Shown: positions 24,859 to 33,648 of the stretch, piece after piece
How positions within the stretch are numbered: position 1 is the stretch's first letter
Layout of the letters: each line of letters opens with the position of its first letter
Assembly (NCBI GenBank): GCA_019750095.1
Contig: JAIEOW010000003.1
Location: 1 to 34,732 of the forward strand
Length of the DNA stretch: 34,732 nt
Reading direction: 5' to 3'
Origin: Phycisphaerales bacterium
Lineage (GTDB): Bacteria > Planctomycetota > Phycisphaerae > Phycisphaerales > UBA1924
The notes under the pieces: generated by a model
Seen by the model: the letters and a program-made list of their open reading frames with translations, nothing else
What the model was told of the DNA's origin: nothing
Database searches by the model: none
Position numbers and translations under genes: made by a program

Positions 24859-26283
24859 ATGCAAGGACTCGTGCCACAACTCCAGACGATTCGTCGCGTG
24901 CAACCGATGCGTGTGACCGGTCGCGTGCAGGCGCTCCGCGGACTGACGGTGCACGTGCGCGATCTGCCGGTGCCGGTGGGCTCGCTCGTGTCGATCGGGC
25001 TTGGGGATCGACGGATTGTGAGCCGCCATGAGGCTGCGAGCGGTGGCGAGGCCGAAACGCTCGGAGAAGTGATCGGGTTCGATGGGCCGAATGCCGTCGT
25101 GATGATGCTGTCGTCCACCGCGGGGATTCGCTCCGGCGACGCGGTGGTCGCCCTGCACGCTCAGCAGTCGGTGAGCGTGGGTTTCAGTGCGCTGGGCCGA
25201 GTGTTGGATGGTCTCGGACGCCCGATCGACGGCAAAGGGCCCCTGCACGCGACGGTGCCGCGTGCGCTCGATCCGGAGCCGATCACACCCTTGCGCCGGG
25301 CGCGGGTGACGCAGAAGCTCTCCACGGGTGTTCGCGCGATCGATCTGATGACGACGCTTGGGCGCGGCCAGCGACTCGGAATCTTTGCCGGTCCTGGTGT
25401 GGGAAAGAGCACGCTGCTCGGCTCGATCGCCAAGGGGACCGAGGCGGATGTGTCGGTCGTGGCCTTGATCGGCGAACGCGGGCGCGAGGTGAAGGACTTC
25501 ATCGAGCACACGCTGGGGCCAGAGGCACTGAAGCGGTGCGTGCTGGTGGTCGCCACGAGCGATGAGTCCGCGCTGCTGCGAGCGCGTGCCGCACTCGTCG
25601 CATGTGCGGTCAGTGAGTTCTTTCGAGATCACGGCAAGAGCGTGCTGCTGATCATGGACTCGATCACACGCTTCGCTCACGCGCATCGCCAGATCGGGCT
25701 TTCTGTCGGTGAGCCGCCGGCGATGCGCGGCTACACGCCGGGTGTCTTTGCGGCGATGGCCCGGATGCTCGAACGCGCGGGTGCGGTGAATCCCGACCCG
25801 GCCATGGGCTTGGAGGCGGGCCTCGGCGGTGCTGGTGGGTCGATCACCGGGCTTTACTCGATTCTGGTCGAGGGCGATGACATGACCGAGCCAGTGGCTG
25901 ACGCGGCTCGCGGAATTCTCGACGGGCACGTGATCCTGTCTCGCAAGCTTGCGCAGCGAGGCCACTATCCGGCGATCGATGTTCTGGATTCGATCAGCCG
26001 CGTCGCCGACGACGTGTGCGACGAGGCTCATGTGCACGCGCGGCGCCAGGTGGTGAAGCTGCTCTCGGCGTATCAGCAGGCCGAGGACCTGATCCAGATC
26101 GGCGCGTATGCCAAAGGATCGAATCCCGTGACCGATGTGGCGATCAAGTATCGCGATGCTTTGCTGGAGCTTCTGCAGCAATCGACCAAGCAGCGAGATT
26201 CGTTCGAGGATGCCCGCAAGCGCATGGTCAACATCGCCATCGAGGCGGGGAACGAGCACATGAAGCTGACGCAGAAACGATGA
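24859..26283 (+). CDS. fliI: Flagellum-specific ATPase FliI
   Basis: A 474-residue ATPase of the F1-beta-like type that drives export of rod, hook and filament subunits. Walker A is GPGVGKST at residues 178-185, Walker B is VLLIMDSITRFAHA, and GERGREVKDF carries the catalytic glutamate. The N-terminal barrel (GLTVHVRDLPVPVGSLV) and LDGLGRPIDGKG complete the family pattern. The C terminus KYRDALLELLQQSTKQRD is typical. ATG 24,859 has CAGGAAAG upstream. It probably forms a hexamer regulated by FliH and stabilised by the FliJ-like protein encoded next. Confidence 0.97.
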   Translation: MQGLVPQLQTIRRVQPMRVTGRVQALRGLTVHVRDLPVPVGSLVSIGLGDRRIVSRHEAASGGEAETLGEVIGFDGPNAVVMMLSSTAGIRSGDAVVALHAQQSVSVGFSALGRVLDGLGRPIDGKGPLHATVPRALDPEPITPLRRARVTQKLSTGVRAIDLMTTLGRGQRLGIFAGPGVGKSTLLGSIAKGTEADVSVVALIGERGREVKDFIEHTLGPEALKRCVLVVATSDESALLRARAALVACAVSEFFRDHGKSVLLIMDSITRFAHAHRQIGLSVGEPPAMRGYTPGVFAAMARMLERAGAVNPDPAMGLEAGLGGAGGSITGLYSILVEGDDMTEPVADAARGILDGHVILSRKLAQRGHYPAIDVLDSISRVADDVCDEAHVHARRQVVKLLSAYQQAEDLIQIGAYAKGSNPVTDVAIKYRDALLELLQQSTKQRDSFEDARKRMVNIAIEAGNEHMKLTQKR

Positions 26284-26330
26284 TGGTGATGGTGACGTGA
26301 GCACAGGAACACGAGCGGGAAAAGAGCAGC

Positions 26331-26813
26331 ATGCCCAAGGGATTTCGATTCAACCTTCAGCCGGAACTCGACCGGCGAACTCGCGTCGAGCGCGATCGAC
26401 AGATCGCGCTTGCCGCGATCGAACGCGATCGCTTGGTGCTCGAGGAGCGTCTGCGAGCGGCGCAGCGGGATATCGGCCTGGCAAAGCATGAGGTGCGCTC
26501 GCGGCTGGTGGGTGGCGGCGTCAATGTTCCGGAACTGCGGATGCAGGCCGCGGCGTCGCTGCATCAGGTCGGGCTTGCTCAGCGGCTGGCGATCGAGCTG
26601 GCGGGTGTGTACGCGAGGATCGAACAGGCGCGAGCCGCGTTGCTGAAAGCCTCCTCGGATCGAAAGGGCGTCGAGTTGATCCGCGAGAAGCGATTTGAAG
26701 AGTGGAGACAGGAACATCTGCGTCGCGAGAACGCGCAGCTCGAAGAAGTGGCATCGCAGCAGTACTTTCGCGCTGCGAGAGACCGAGGCGCACAGATGGG
26801 AGAGCGGCCTTGA
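26331..26813 (+). CDS. fliJ: FliJ-like flagellar export protein
   Basis: A 160-residue helical protein. It starts FRFNLQPELDRRTRVERDRQ, matching FliJ N termini (F-x-F-x-L-x-x-x-L-x-x-R), and contains two long coiled-coil helices with a charged C-terminal one (RFEEWRQEHLRRENAQLEEV). FliJ links the FliI ring to FlhA and resembles the F1 gamma subunit. Position directly after fliI and before the MotE-like gene matches many flagellar operons. Identity is secure by context and pattern, though the sequence itself is weakly conserved. Its stop overlaps the TTG start of the next gene (TTGA). Confidence 0.82.
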   Translation: MPKGFRFNLQPELDRRTRVERDRQIALAAIERDRLVLEERLRAAQRDIGLAKHEVRSRLVGGGVNVPELRMQAAASLHQVGLAQRLAIELAGVYARIEQARAALLKASSDRKGVELIREKRFEEWRQEHLRRENAQLEEVASQQYFRAARDRGAQMGERP

Positions 26814-27589
26814 AAGCGATCTGGAACATCCTGGCGATCTTTGCCGTGCTGAACGTGCTTGCCGTTGGCGGGCTGCTCGGTTGGCTGGGCACTTCCAATC
26901 GACTGAACTCAGAACGCATCAATGCGATCCGAACGGCACTCGCCCGCACGATCGAGCAGGAGAAGGCCGAAGCGGCCATGAAGGAGATGGAGGCCAAGCA
27001 GCAGGCCGACGAAAAAGCCAAGCAGGCGAGGCTCGCCGAGCCGCCGGTGACGGCTGGTGAGAAGATCGCCGAGCAGCAGTTTCGCGATGAGCAGCGCCAG
27101 CAGATGCTCCTGCGCCAGCAACAGGAGCTTGAGAATCTCCGGTCGAGCCTCCTCGCGCAGCTCGCCAAGCTCGAGGAGCGCGAGAAGAAGCTCGAGACGG
27201 ATCGCAAGGCCTTTGAAGCCGAGCGAACGCGTCTTGCGGCGATGGATCAGGACAAGCAGTTCAAGCTCGCACTCAGCACCCTTGAGAACCAGAAACCCAA
27301 AGACGCCAAGCTGATGATGTCTGCGCTGCTCGAGAGGCAGGAGCACGAGCAGGTCGTCGCCTATCTGGCCGTGATGGAAGAGGGAAAACGTGGCAAAGTG
27401 CTCGCCGAGTTTGTGAAGGACGATTCCCAGGTGGCAGCGGATTTGCTTGAACGGTTGCGTCGGCGCGGCTTGGCCGCGCCTGTCGCTCCACCCGTTCCCG
27501 CCGCTGAAGCTTCTCCCACAAATGCCCAACGCCCTGCGAACGCCGCTGCTCCCGCTCAATCTCCTCCCGCGGGATCAACCTCCCGCTAG
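26810..27589 (+). CDS. MotE-like membrane-anchored coiled-coil flagellar protein
   Basis: A 259-residue protein starting at TTG 26,810, which overlaps the fliJ stop and has GGGAGA about seven bases upstream. An N-terminal membrane helix (IWNILAIFAVLNVLAVGGLL) precedes a long Gln/Glu/Lys-rich coiled coil (about residues 50-150) and a small helical domain (LALSTLENQKPKDAKLMMSA, then VVAYLAVMEEGKRGKVLAEF) that resembles the MgtE N-terminal fold found in MotE proteins. The tail is Pro/Ala-rich. MotE proteins in other bacteria chaperone or anchor stator partners. An ATG-initiated longer frame inside fliJ is rejected because of this coupling. Confidence 0.72.
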   Translation: MKAIWNILAIFAVLNVLAVGGLLGWLGTSNRLNSERINAIRTALARTIEQEKAEAAMKEMEAKQQADEKAKQARLAEPPVTAGEKIAEQQFRDEQRQQMLLRQQQELENLRSSLLAQLAKLEEREKKLETDRKAFEAERTRLAAMDQDKQFKLALSTLENQKPKDAKLMMSALLERQEHEQVVAYLAVMEEGKRGKVLAEFVKDDSQVAADLLERLRRRGLAAPVAPPVPAAEASPTNAQRPANAAAPAQSPPAGSTSR

Positions 27590-27596
27590 GGTCGCT

Positions 27597-29195
27597 TTGC
27601 AGACCGACTCGGCCAGCATTGCACGGGGCAAGGTGGGGTCGGCGAAAGTTGCCGCACTCAACGCCGACTTTGCGCGGTCGCTCAGTGGTGCGGCGTCGCG
27701 AGCCCGCGTCAGCACGTTCGTCGCTGAACAGAGTGGCTCGGGGCTTGCCAGCGATCTTCTCCCAAGCCGTGAGGACCCGACGGAGCAGTTGCGCGACACG
27801 GCCGATCGTCCGAAGCGCGTGGGTGACCCTGACACTACCTCGGCCCGAGAGCAGGCCGACGAAGACGTGCGAAACGAGCGCACGTCCGAAGACGCGGAGG
27901 CTGCGGAGGAGGCCACCGTCACTCAATCCGGTCTGAGCATCGCAGGTGCGACCACAGTGGCCGCTGATCCCGGCACGCTCTTGACCCGACAACCGCTGAC
28001 GATCGAGACCTTGAACTCGGTCATTCTTCTTGGCGGCCAGTCGCCACGATTCTCGCTCGTTGCTCCTGATCAGCGTCCCGGCGCGGAGTTGACCAAGCCA
28101 GCGAGCGAGGGTGTACCCGAGCAGGCGCATCGCGACGCGGCTGGGGTCTCTCGACCGAGAGAGCCCTCAGGTTCAGGGGCCGACGCGCATACTCATCGGG
28201 AATCTCCGTCGTCGCTACCGAAGGACGACGCGTCCAGCGAGCACGCGCACGTGCCTGCGCAGAGTAGTTCGAGTCGGGAAAACAAGGCTGAAGTGCGTAG
28301 TTCTTCAGGCAACTCGGCTGCGGTCAATCGCCCATCGACCGCTCCGCGAGAGACCAACGCCAACATCTCGGTCCACGCCGCTCCGATCGTGGTCGCTGGT
28401 GCTGCGACGACGCGCCCCACGCCTTCGACAGACAGCCGTGGTGCCGCGCCTTCGGGCTCGATCAGCGGCAGCAGTACGAGCAAGTTTCTTGAGCGGCTGG
28501 ATCCGTCTTCAAGCACCCGTGCCACTGCTCCAGCACAGAAAACAGATCAGGACTTCGAGCGACAACTCGCGCTGCAGCTCCAGCGTGGCGTGACCGAGGC
28601 ACTTCGATCACCCGGGGGCACTCTGACGCTCCGGCTTCAGCCGGCGCACCTTGGTCAGCTCAGGGTCCAGGTCAAGATTGACGCCGATCAGAATCTGCGT
28701 GCTCGGTTTGAGGTTGCTTCCGCCAAGACCCGCGCGGCCCTGAGTGGGTCGATGGCCGAACTCGTGTCGGCGCTTTCCGACAAGGGTGTGCACGTGGAGG
28801 ATATCGCGGTCACGTTGCGACCAAGATTGCCCGATCGCGACCTCGGATTGCCGCCGCTGCGCACAGAGCGCGAGGATGGCATGCCAACGTCAGCACCGCC
28901 TGACGACGCGCAAGTCTTGCCTAGCGACGCTGGCCCATCGTTTGCGAGGGACCCGGAGCAAGCTGTCGGAGCCGAATCGGGCGGAGCCCACTCGGACCAA
29001 TCGTCTCAACGTCGGTCGTCGCAGGATGCGGGACTCGTTGGGGCAGCAGCAGTGAACGACATCTCCACGCCGCCGGCGGAGCCGGCTCTTGACCTCTTCC
29101 CCATCGATGCATCCATCGGCCAGACCGTTGGAATCATCGGTTCGGTTTTGCATGTCGCCCAGGACGGGCGCGTGCGTGTTGATGCGACGGCCTGA
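27597..29195 (+). CDS. fliK: Flagellar hook-length control protein FliK
   Basis: The 532-residue product has a long disordered, Ser/Ala/Arg/Glu-rich N-terminal ruler region with no fixed domains. The conserved C-terminal domain (about residues 318-405) has GGTLTLRLQPAHLGQLRVQV, then RARFEVASAKTRAALSGSM and KGVHVEDIAVTL, which match the FliK substrate-switching domain. FliK sets hook length and flips export from hook to filament subunits. TTG 27,597 lies eight bases after the previous stop with TAGGG upstream. An ATG at 27,522 (MPNALRTPL) would overlap the MotE-like gene by 68 bases and is a possible alternative. The C-terminal tail of about 125 residues is again disordered. Confidence 0.87.
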   Translation: MQTDSASIARGKVGSAKVAALNADFARSLSGAASRARVSTFVAEQSGSGLASDLLPSREDPTEQLRDTADRPKRVGDPDTTSAREQADEDVRNERTSEDAEAAEEATVTQSGLSIAGATTVAADPGTLLTRQPLTIETLNSVILLGGQSPRFSLVAPDQRPGAELTKPASEGVPEQAHRDAAGVSRPREPSGSGADAHTHRESPSSLPKDDASSEHAHVPAQSSSSRENKAEVRSSSGNSAAVNRPSTAPRETNANISVHAAPIVVAGAATTRPTPSTDSRGAAPSGSISGSSTSKFLERLDPSSSTRATAPAQKTDQDFERQLALQLQRGVTEALRSPGGTLTLRLQPAHLGQLRVQVKIDADQNLRARFEVASAKTRAALSGSMAELVSALSDKGVHVEDIAVTLRPRLPDRDLGLPPLRTEREDGMPTSAPPDDAQVLPSDAGPSFARDPEQAVGAESGGAHSDQSSQRRSSQDAGLVGAAAVNDISTPPAEPALDLFPIDASIGQTVGIIGSVLHVAQDGRVRVDATA

Positions 29196-29219
29196 TCGCA
29201 TCACCTCAGGAGCTCCGCC

Positions 29220-29762
29220 ATGGACATCGCTTCACTCTCTTCCGGAACGGGCACCACAGCGACCGCTGCCAAGAGCCGCTTCAGCGAGCTCACCAGCGAG
29301 GAGTTCGTGAAGATCCTCTTCACCGAGCTTTCCAATCAAGACCCGCTCAAGCCCAACGACTCCAACGCGCTGCTCGAACAGGTCTCGAGCATCCGCTCGA
29401 TCGAATCCGATCTCGCTCTGCAGAACAAGCTGCAGGCGGTCGTCACCCAGAATCAACTCTCGACCGCCGGTGCGCTGCTTGGCAAGTATGTCAGCGGATA
29501 CACCGACACCTTCGAAGCCGTCCAGGGCACCGTGCGGTCCGTCAGCCAGACGCGCGACGGCCCGGTCTTGATCCTCGCCAGCGGGGCGCGGGTGCCGTTT
29601 GATAATGTCGATCAGATCCGCGAGGCACCCGTCGCCCAGACCACGCCGACGACTCCGCCCCCGACGCCCACGCCGGCACCGGCGCCTGTGGTCACTCCGC
29701 CGACACGCATCGACTCGGATGCCCCACGTGAATCACCCACCGCTCCGAACACGCAGCGGTAA
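29220..29762 (+). CDS. flgD: Flagellar hook assembly protein FlgD
   Basis: A 180-residue hook-capping protein. The core motif FVKILFTELSNQDPLKP, followed by LLEQVSSIRSIESDL and LLGKYVSGYT, is the FlgD N-terminal region; VRSVSQTRDGPVLILASGARV matches the beta part of short FlgD forms. The C-terminal immunoglobulin/tudor-like domain of enterobacterial FlgD is missing and replaced by a Thr/Pro-rich tail, as in many non-enteric bacteria. AGGAG lies seven bases before the ATG. It lies 24 bases after fliK, the common fliK-flgD order. Confidence 0.94.
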   Translation: MDIASLSSGTGTTATAAKSRFSELTSEEFVKILFTELSNQDPLKPNDSNALLEQVSSIRSIESDLALQNKLQAVVTQNQLSTAGALLGKYVSGYTDTFEAVQGTVRSVSQTRDGPVLILASGARVPFDNVDQIREAPVAQTTPTTPPPTPTPAPAPVVTPPTRIDSDAPRESPTAPNTQR

Positions 29763-29795
29763 ACGCGACCGAACTCTGGTGACGGGGATCCACGA

Positions 29796-30308
29796 TTGAA
29801 CGTTTCTTCGGCACAACTCCTCAAGATGCTCGGCTCCGGCGTGCTCCCGCCGGGCGTGAGCACTCCGCCCAAGACGGGCGTCGAACAGGCGTCGTTCGCC
29901 GATCTCCTGAATCGCGCCCGCGAGGGCACGCTCGGTTCGGCCCAGCCCGTCACCATCGGCGACAACGCGGGCGTCACACTGAACGATGAACAGCTCGCAC
30001 GCCTTTCACTCGCGGCGGATCAGCTGGAATCGTCTGGTGTCCGCACGGCGCTCATCAACATCGATGGACAGAAACTCATTATGGATGTCTCGCAGCGGGA
30101 GATCTCCGGTGTCGCTCCGGCATCCGGGCCCGTGCCGGGGATCGACGGCATGATCGATCTCGGTGACGCTCGCACGCCTGCGAGCATCGCCCTGCCTGGC
30201 GCGCCGACTCCGCCGATCGGCACCGTGCAGCCCTCTGGCCCGAATCTGCAGCCGCCCAGCACGATCCCCCAGAACTCAACGCTCCTGCAACTGCTCGCTG
30301 ATCTTTAG
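29796..30308 (+). CDS. TIGR02530-like flagellar operon protein
   Basis: A 170-residue protein starting at TTG 29,796. The middle section NDEQLARLSLAADQLES, followed by SSGVRTALINIDGQKLIMDV and SQREISG, follows the pattern of the small flagellar proteins (TIGR02530 type) found between flgD and flgE in Firmicutes and spirochaetes. Those proteins are needed for hook formation in some species, but the biochemical role is not settled. The C-terminal third is Pro-rich. GGGG lies about ten bases upstream of the start. Assignment rests on this moderate pattern match plus the flgD-flgE position. Confidence 0.7.
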   Translation: MNVSSAQLLKMLGSGVLPPGVSTPPKTGVEQASFADLLNRAREGTLGSAQPVTIGDNAGVTLNDEQLARLSLAADQLESSGVRTALINIDGQKLIMDVSQREISGVAPASGPVPGIDGMIDLGDARTPASIALPGAPTPPIGTVQPSGPNLQPPSTIPQNSTLLQLLADL

Positions 30309-30377
30309 AAGTCCAGCTGATTCGACGATTTCTGCCGACCGCCGACGGCTCGACCCATCTGTTCAAGAGGACACCTC

Positions 30378-32114
30378 ATGGCTTCGACCACCGCCTTCTT
30401 CACCGGGCTCACCGGGCTCAGCGCCAATGCTCGAAATCTCGACGTCATCGGCAACAACATCTCCAACGTGAACACCACGGCGTTCAAGTCCAGCCGCATG
30501 CTGTTCGCCAGCCAGTTCAACCGCACGCTCTCCGCTGGCACCGCGCCGGGCGACGCGACCGGCGGCACCAACCCGACGCAGATCGGCCTGGGCACCACCA
30601 TCGCTGGCACCCAGCGCAACTTCTCCACCGGCTCGGTCAGTCCCACCGGTGATCCGCGAGACCTGGCCATCGACGGCTCCGGGTTCTTCATCGTCAACCG
30701 CGACGGGAACAACGTCTTCACGCGTGCCGGCTCGTTCCGCCAGAACACCGCCAACGACCTTGTGACCATCTCCGGCGAACGCGTCCAGGGTTTCGGCGTC
30801 GATCAAGACTTCAACGTCGTCCAAGGCGTGCTGACCAACATCAACATCCCCGTCGGCCAGCTCACGCTCGCCGAAGCTACCGAGAACGTGCGGCTCTCAG
30901 GCAACCTCAACGCGGGCGGCAACGTGCCCACGCGCGGCTCGCTGACCACCTTTGCCGCGCTCGGTGCGCTGCCCGCCGCGGCTCCGCCGCCTGGCCCGGG
31001 GAACGCGCTCGCGTTGAACACGCGACTTATTGATGTCCAAGACCCCGCCGCCGCGGGCTCGCCCCTGTTCGCCGCGGGCCAAACCATTCGCGTATCTGGC
31101 GTTCGCAAGGGCACGCAGAACGTGCCCAACGCCGAGCTGACTGTGGCCGCCACCACCACCGTTCAGGACTACCTCACGTTTCTCAATCAAGCCCTGAACC
31201 TCAACGTCTCGCAAGGTCCGAATCCCGACGGTCGATCTCCGGGCGCAGCCCTCGATACGGCCACCGGTGTGATCACCATCGTCGGAAACGTCGGCACCGC
31301 AAACTCGCTCGACATCGAGACCGCCGATATCAATCTCGTCCAGCCCTCTGGCGCGATTCGCAACCCCTTCGCCGCAACGACAACATCAACCGCCGACGGC
31401 GAGAGCGTGCTCACGAGCTTCATCGCCTACGACTCACTCGGCACAGCCGTGACCGTGAATCTCCGCATGGTGCTCGAGAGCAAGCAGGGCGGCTTCGGCA
31501 CCACGTGGCGATACTTCGCCGAGTCGCCCGACAACCAGGACGTGACCGACGTGCTCGCCACCGGCACGTTGAACTTCGACGCTTCGGGTCGCCTCACCAG
31601 CGCACCCAACATCGGCATCAGCATCGATCGCACTGGCACAGGCGCGCAGTCGCCGTTCAACTTCAACCTGAACTTCGGCGGCAGCGCGTCGGCGGTCACC
31701 GCGCTCGCCAACAACAACTCCTCGCTCGCCGCCCTCAGCCAGGACGGCGCACCCATCGGCACGCTCAACGCCTACGCCGTCGGGCAGGATGGCATCATCA
31801 CCGGCGGTTTCTCCAACGGGCTCACACGCACCTTGGGCCAGGTCGCCGTCGCCACCTTTGCCAACCCAGAGGGTCTGGTCGATGCCGGCGGCAACGGCTT
31901 CATCACCGGGCCGAACTCCGGTTCCGCGCTCGTTACCACGCCGCTGGAACTCGGTGCCGGCAAGATCGTCGGCGGTGCACTGGAACTCTCCAACGTCGAC
32001 CTCAGCCAGGAGTTCATCAACCTCATCCTGGCCAGCACGGGCTACTCGGCATCCTCGCGGGTGATCACGACCACCGACCAGCTCATGCAGCAGCTCCTGG
32101 CCATCGGGCGATAA
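30378..32114 (+). CDS. flgE: Flagellar hook protein FlgE
   Basis: A 578-residue hook subunit. The N-terminal signature NNISNVNTTAFKSSR and the following IDGSGFFIVNRDG and VFTRAGSFRQN are typical. The middle includes ESVLTSFIAYDSLGTAVTVN, and the C terminus FINLILASTGYSASSRVITT ends DQLMQQLLAIGR, the C-terminal helix that polymerises beside the N-terminal one. It is longer than the enterobacterial form, with a large extra middle domain, as in many non-enteric hooks. AGAGGA lies six bases before the ATG. A hairpin lies downstream at 32,142-32,172. Confidence 0.96.
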   Translation: MASTTAFFTGLTGLSANARNLDVIGNNISNVNTTAFKSSRMLFASQFNRTLSAGTAPGDATGGTNPTQIGLGTTIAGTQRNFSTGSVSPTGDPRDLAIDGSGFFIVNRDGNNVFTRAGSFRQNTANDLVTISGERVQGFGVDQDFNVVQGVLTNINIPVGQLTLAEATENVRLSGNLNAGGNVPTRGSLTTFAALGALPAAAPPPGPGNALALNTRLIDVQDPAAAGSPLFAAGQTIRVSGVRKGTQNVPNAELTVAATTTVQDYLTFLNQALNLNVSQGPNPDGRSPGAALDTATGVITIVGNVGTANSLDIETADINLVQPSGAIRNPFAATTTSTADGESVLTSFIAYDSLGTAVTVNLRMVLESKQGGFGTTWRYFAESPDNQDVTDVLATGTLNFDASGRLTSAPNIGISIDRTGTGAQSPFNFNLNFGGSASAVTALANNNSSLAALSQDGAPIGTLNAYAVGQDGIITGGFSNGLTRTLGQVAVATFANPEGLVDAGGNGFITGPNSGSALVTTPLELGAGKIVGGALELSNVDLSQEFINLILASTGYSASSRVITTTDQLMQQLLAIGR

Positions 32115-32141
32115 CCCCATTCGGACGTCGTTCCAGAGACT

Positions 32142-32172
32142 CGGATTCTGGGCAAACTCGACCCCGAATCCG
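32142..32172 (+). terminator. Hairpin between flgE and the motA-like gene
   Basis: CGGATTC-T-GGG (32,142-32,152) pairs with CCC-C-GAATCCG (32,162-32,172): ten base pairs with one internal mismatch and a nine-base loop. It lies 28 bases after the flgE stop and 13 bases before the next start, with no T-run, so it could reduce read-through or mark an mRNA processing site rather than fully stop transcription. Confidence 0.5.
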
Positions 32173-32184
32173 ATAATCAAACTT

Positions 32185-32961
32185 ATGGGTAACACCTCCA
32201 TCGCTGGACTCCTGCTCGGCGGCGTGCTGGTCATCACCGGCTTTGCGCTCGCAGAGCAGACAGATTGGCTCGGTGCATTTTCCACGCCTCTCATCGTGCT
32301 CGGGCTGTGCAGCATCATCGCGGTCGCCGTCATCTGGCTGGCCGCCATCTTCGGATTTGGTCGTCGGTTGCACGCCGCTAAGCACGCTCCGGCCCGGATC
32401 GAACACTTGATCGACGTGCTGACGACGATCGGCGCCGACGCGCACAGCCGTGGCGTGCTCGTGCTCGCCGACGCAGGCGTTCACGAGCGGCGGACACTGT
32501 TTGCCGCGGGTGTGCAGATGGTTGTGGGGGGCGCACCTGCATCCGAGATTCGCCGCGAACTCAGCGAACGGGCCGAGGCCGAGAGCCGTGCGGCGTATCG
32601 CACACGCGCTCGTCTACTCTCGCTCTGCCGCATAGCGCCCGTGGTCGTTCTGTCCGGCGGTCTTGCCGGTGTCCTGCTGCTGCTCTCCATCATCGGCCGT
32701 GTCGAGCACATGAACACCCTGGCGACCTTCGGCATTCTGGGCGGGGTATATGCCGCCTTCGTGATGGCCGCCGTAGCTCAGGAACTGGGCGATCGGACCA
32801 TGGCCCGGGTTGCCGAGGATGAACTCGCCGGCATCCTGATCGTTGAAGCGTTATTGGCGATTCGTTCCGGCGAGTCTGGCGAGCGGGTGCGTGGAGTGCT
32901 GCTCGGCCTTCTGCCGCCCGGTGAACACGTTACGCGTACTGACATGCTGAAGGCCGCATAA
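32185..32961 (+). CDS. Divergent MotA-like membrane protein
   Basis: A 258-residue protein with four membrane helices. The layout follows MotA: two N-terminal helices (IAGLLLGGVLVITGFAL and LIVLGLCSIIAVAVIWL), a cytoplasmic region with MVVGGAPASEIRREL (compare VVDG...L in MotA), then two more helices and a tail EALLAIRSGESGERVRGVL, which fits the MotA C-terminal region. However, the third helix lacks the GxxGTVxG motif (it reads APVVVLSGGLAGVLLL) and the fourth lacks the conserved proline and Tyr-Gly step (YAAFVMAAVAQEL). No motB follows. It may be a changed stator, a regulator or a relic. The start ATG has no clear Shine-Dalgarno sequence. Confidence 0.7.
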   Translation: MGNTSIAGLLLGGVLVITGFALAEQTDWLGAFSTPLIVLGLCSIIAVAVIWLAAIFGFGRRLHAAKHAPARIEHLIDVLTTIGADAHSRGVLVLADAGVHERRTLFAAGVQMVVGGAPASEIRRELSERAEAESRAAYRTRARLLSLCRIAPVVVLSGGLAGVLLLLSIIGRVEHMNTLATFGILGGVYAAFVMAAVAQELGDRTMARVAEDELAGILIVEALLAIRSGESGERVRGVLLGLLPPGEHVTRTDMLKAA

Positions 32962-33084
32962 CCAGCGAGCGGACGTTCGTCCGGCCAGCCGGTGCCGGAT
33001 CGTGAACTCTGAGCGTGAAAAGCTCGATATCCCGTGTGTCCTGTGCGCTGGAACTGCGCGCCGGGCGCACGGAGGCGATCGACC

Positions 33085-33648
33085 ATGGCTGAGAAGGAAA
33101 AGAAAGATGCCAAGGCCCCCGAGGCCGCACCCGCCGAGGGTGAGGCGAAGAAGAAGGGCCTCCCGATCAAGACGATCGCGATCGTCGCGGTGCTGATGAT
33201 TCTTGAAGGTGCGCTGGTGTTCTTCGTGCTGGGCGCCATGGGTGGCCCCAAGAAGACCGAGGCCGCCACCGAAGCCAAGCATCTGGAGCACGATGAATCC
33301 GAGCAGACCGTCGAGATCCGACTTTTCGAGAAAGAAGACGAGCGATTCCAGAATCTGACCGCAGGGCGCGTGTGGATCTGGAACGTGTCGTTCTTCGTTC
33401 AGGTCAAGAACAAGAACTCCGAGCGTGTCGAGAACGTGCTTGAACAGCGCAAGGCCGAGATCAAGGAAGGCGTGAGCCAGATCGTCAGCCGATCGCCCAT
33501 CGCGCAGCTCAAGGAGCCGGAACGCCAGAGTCTCAACCGCCAGGTCACGGCCCTGCTGGACAAGGTGCTTGGGCAGGACTCCGACGGCAAGTCGCTCGTG
33601 GAACGGGTCTTGATCCCAACCTGCAACGGGTTCCCGTCAGACTTCTGA
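33085..33648 (+). CDS. fliL: Flagellar basal body-associated protein FliL
   Basis: A 187-residue single-pass membrane protein. A charged cytoplasmic N terminus is followed by one helix (IKTIAIVAVLMILEGALVFF, about residues 28-48) and a periplasmic FliL domain with RVWIWNVSFFVQVKNK, VLEQRKAEIKEGVSQIVS and the C-terminal NGFPSDF. FliL rings surround the stator and help it load or hold torque. ATG 33,085 has GGAGG nine bases upstream. Upstream neighbours are the motA-like gene and flgE; the usual downstream gene fliM is absent. Confidence 0.92.
   Translation: MAEKEKKDAKAPEAAPAEGEAKKKGLPIKTIAIVAVLMILEGALVFFVLGAMGGPKKTEAATEAKHLEHDESEQTVEIRLFEKEDERFQNLTAGRVWIWNVSFFVQVKNKNSERVENVLEQRKAEIKEGVSQIVSRSPIAQLKEPERQSLNRQVTALLDKVLGQDSDGKSLVERVLIPTCNGFPSDF

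Noticed and set aside
24835-26304. Minus-strand open frame opposite fliI
   Set aside because: Shadow of the fliI gene, which has all catalytic motifs.
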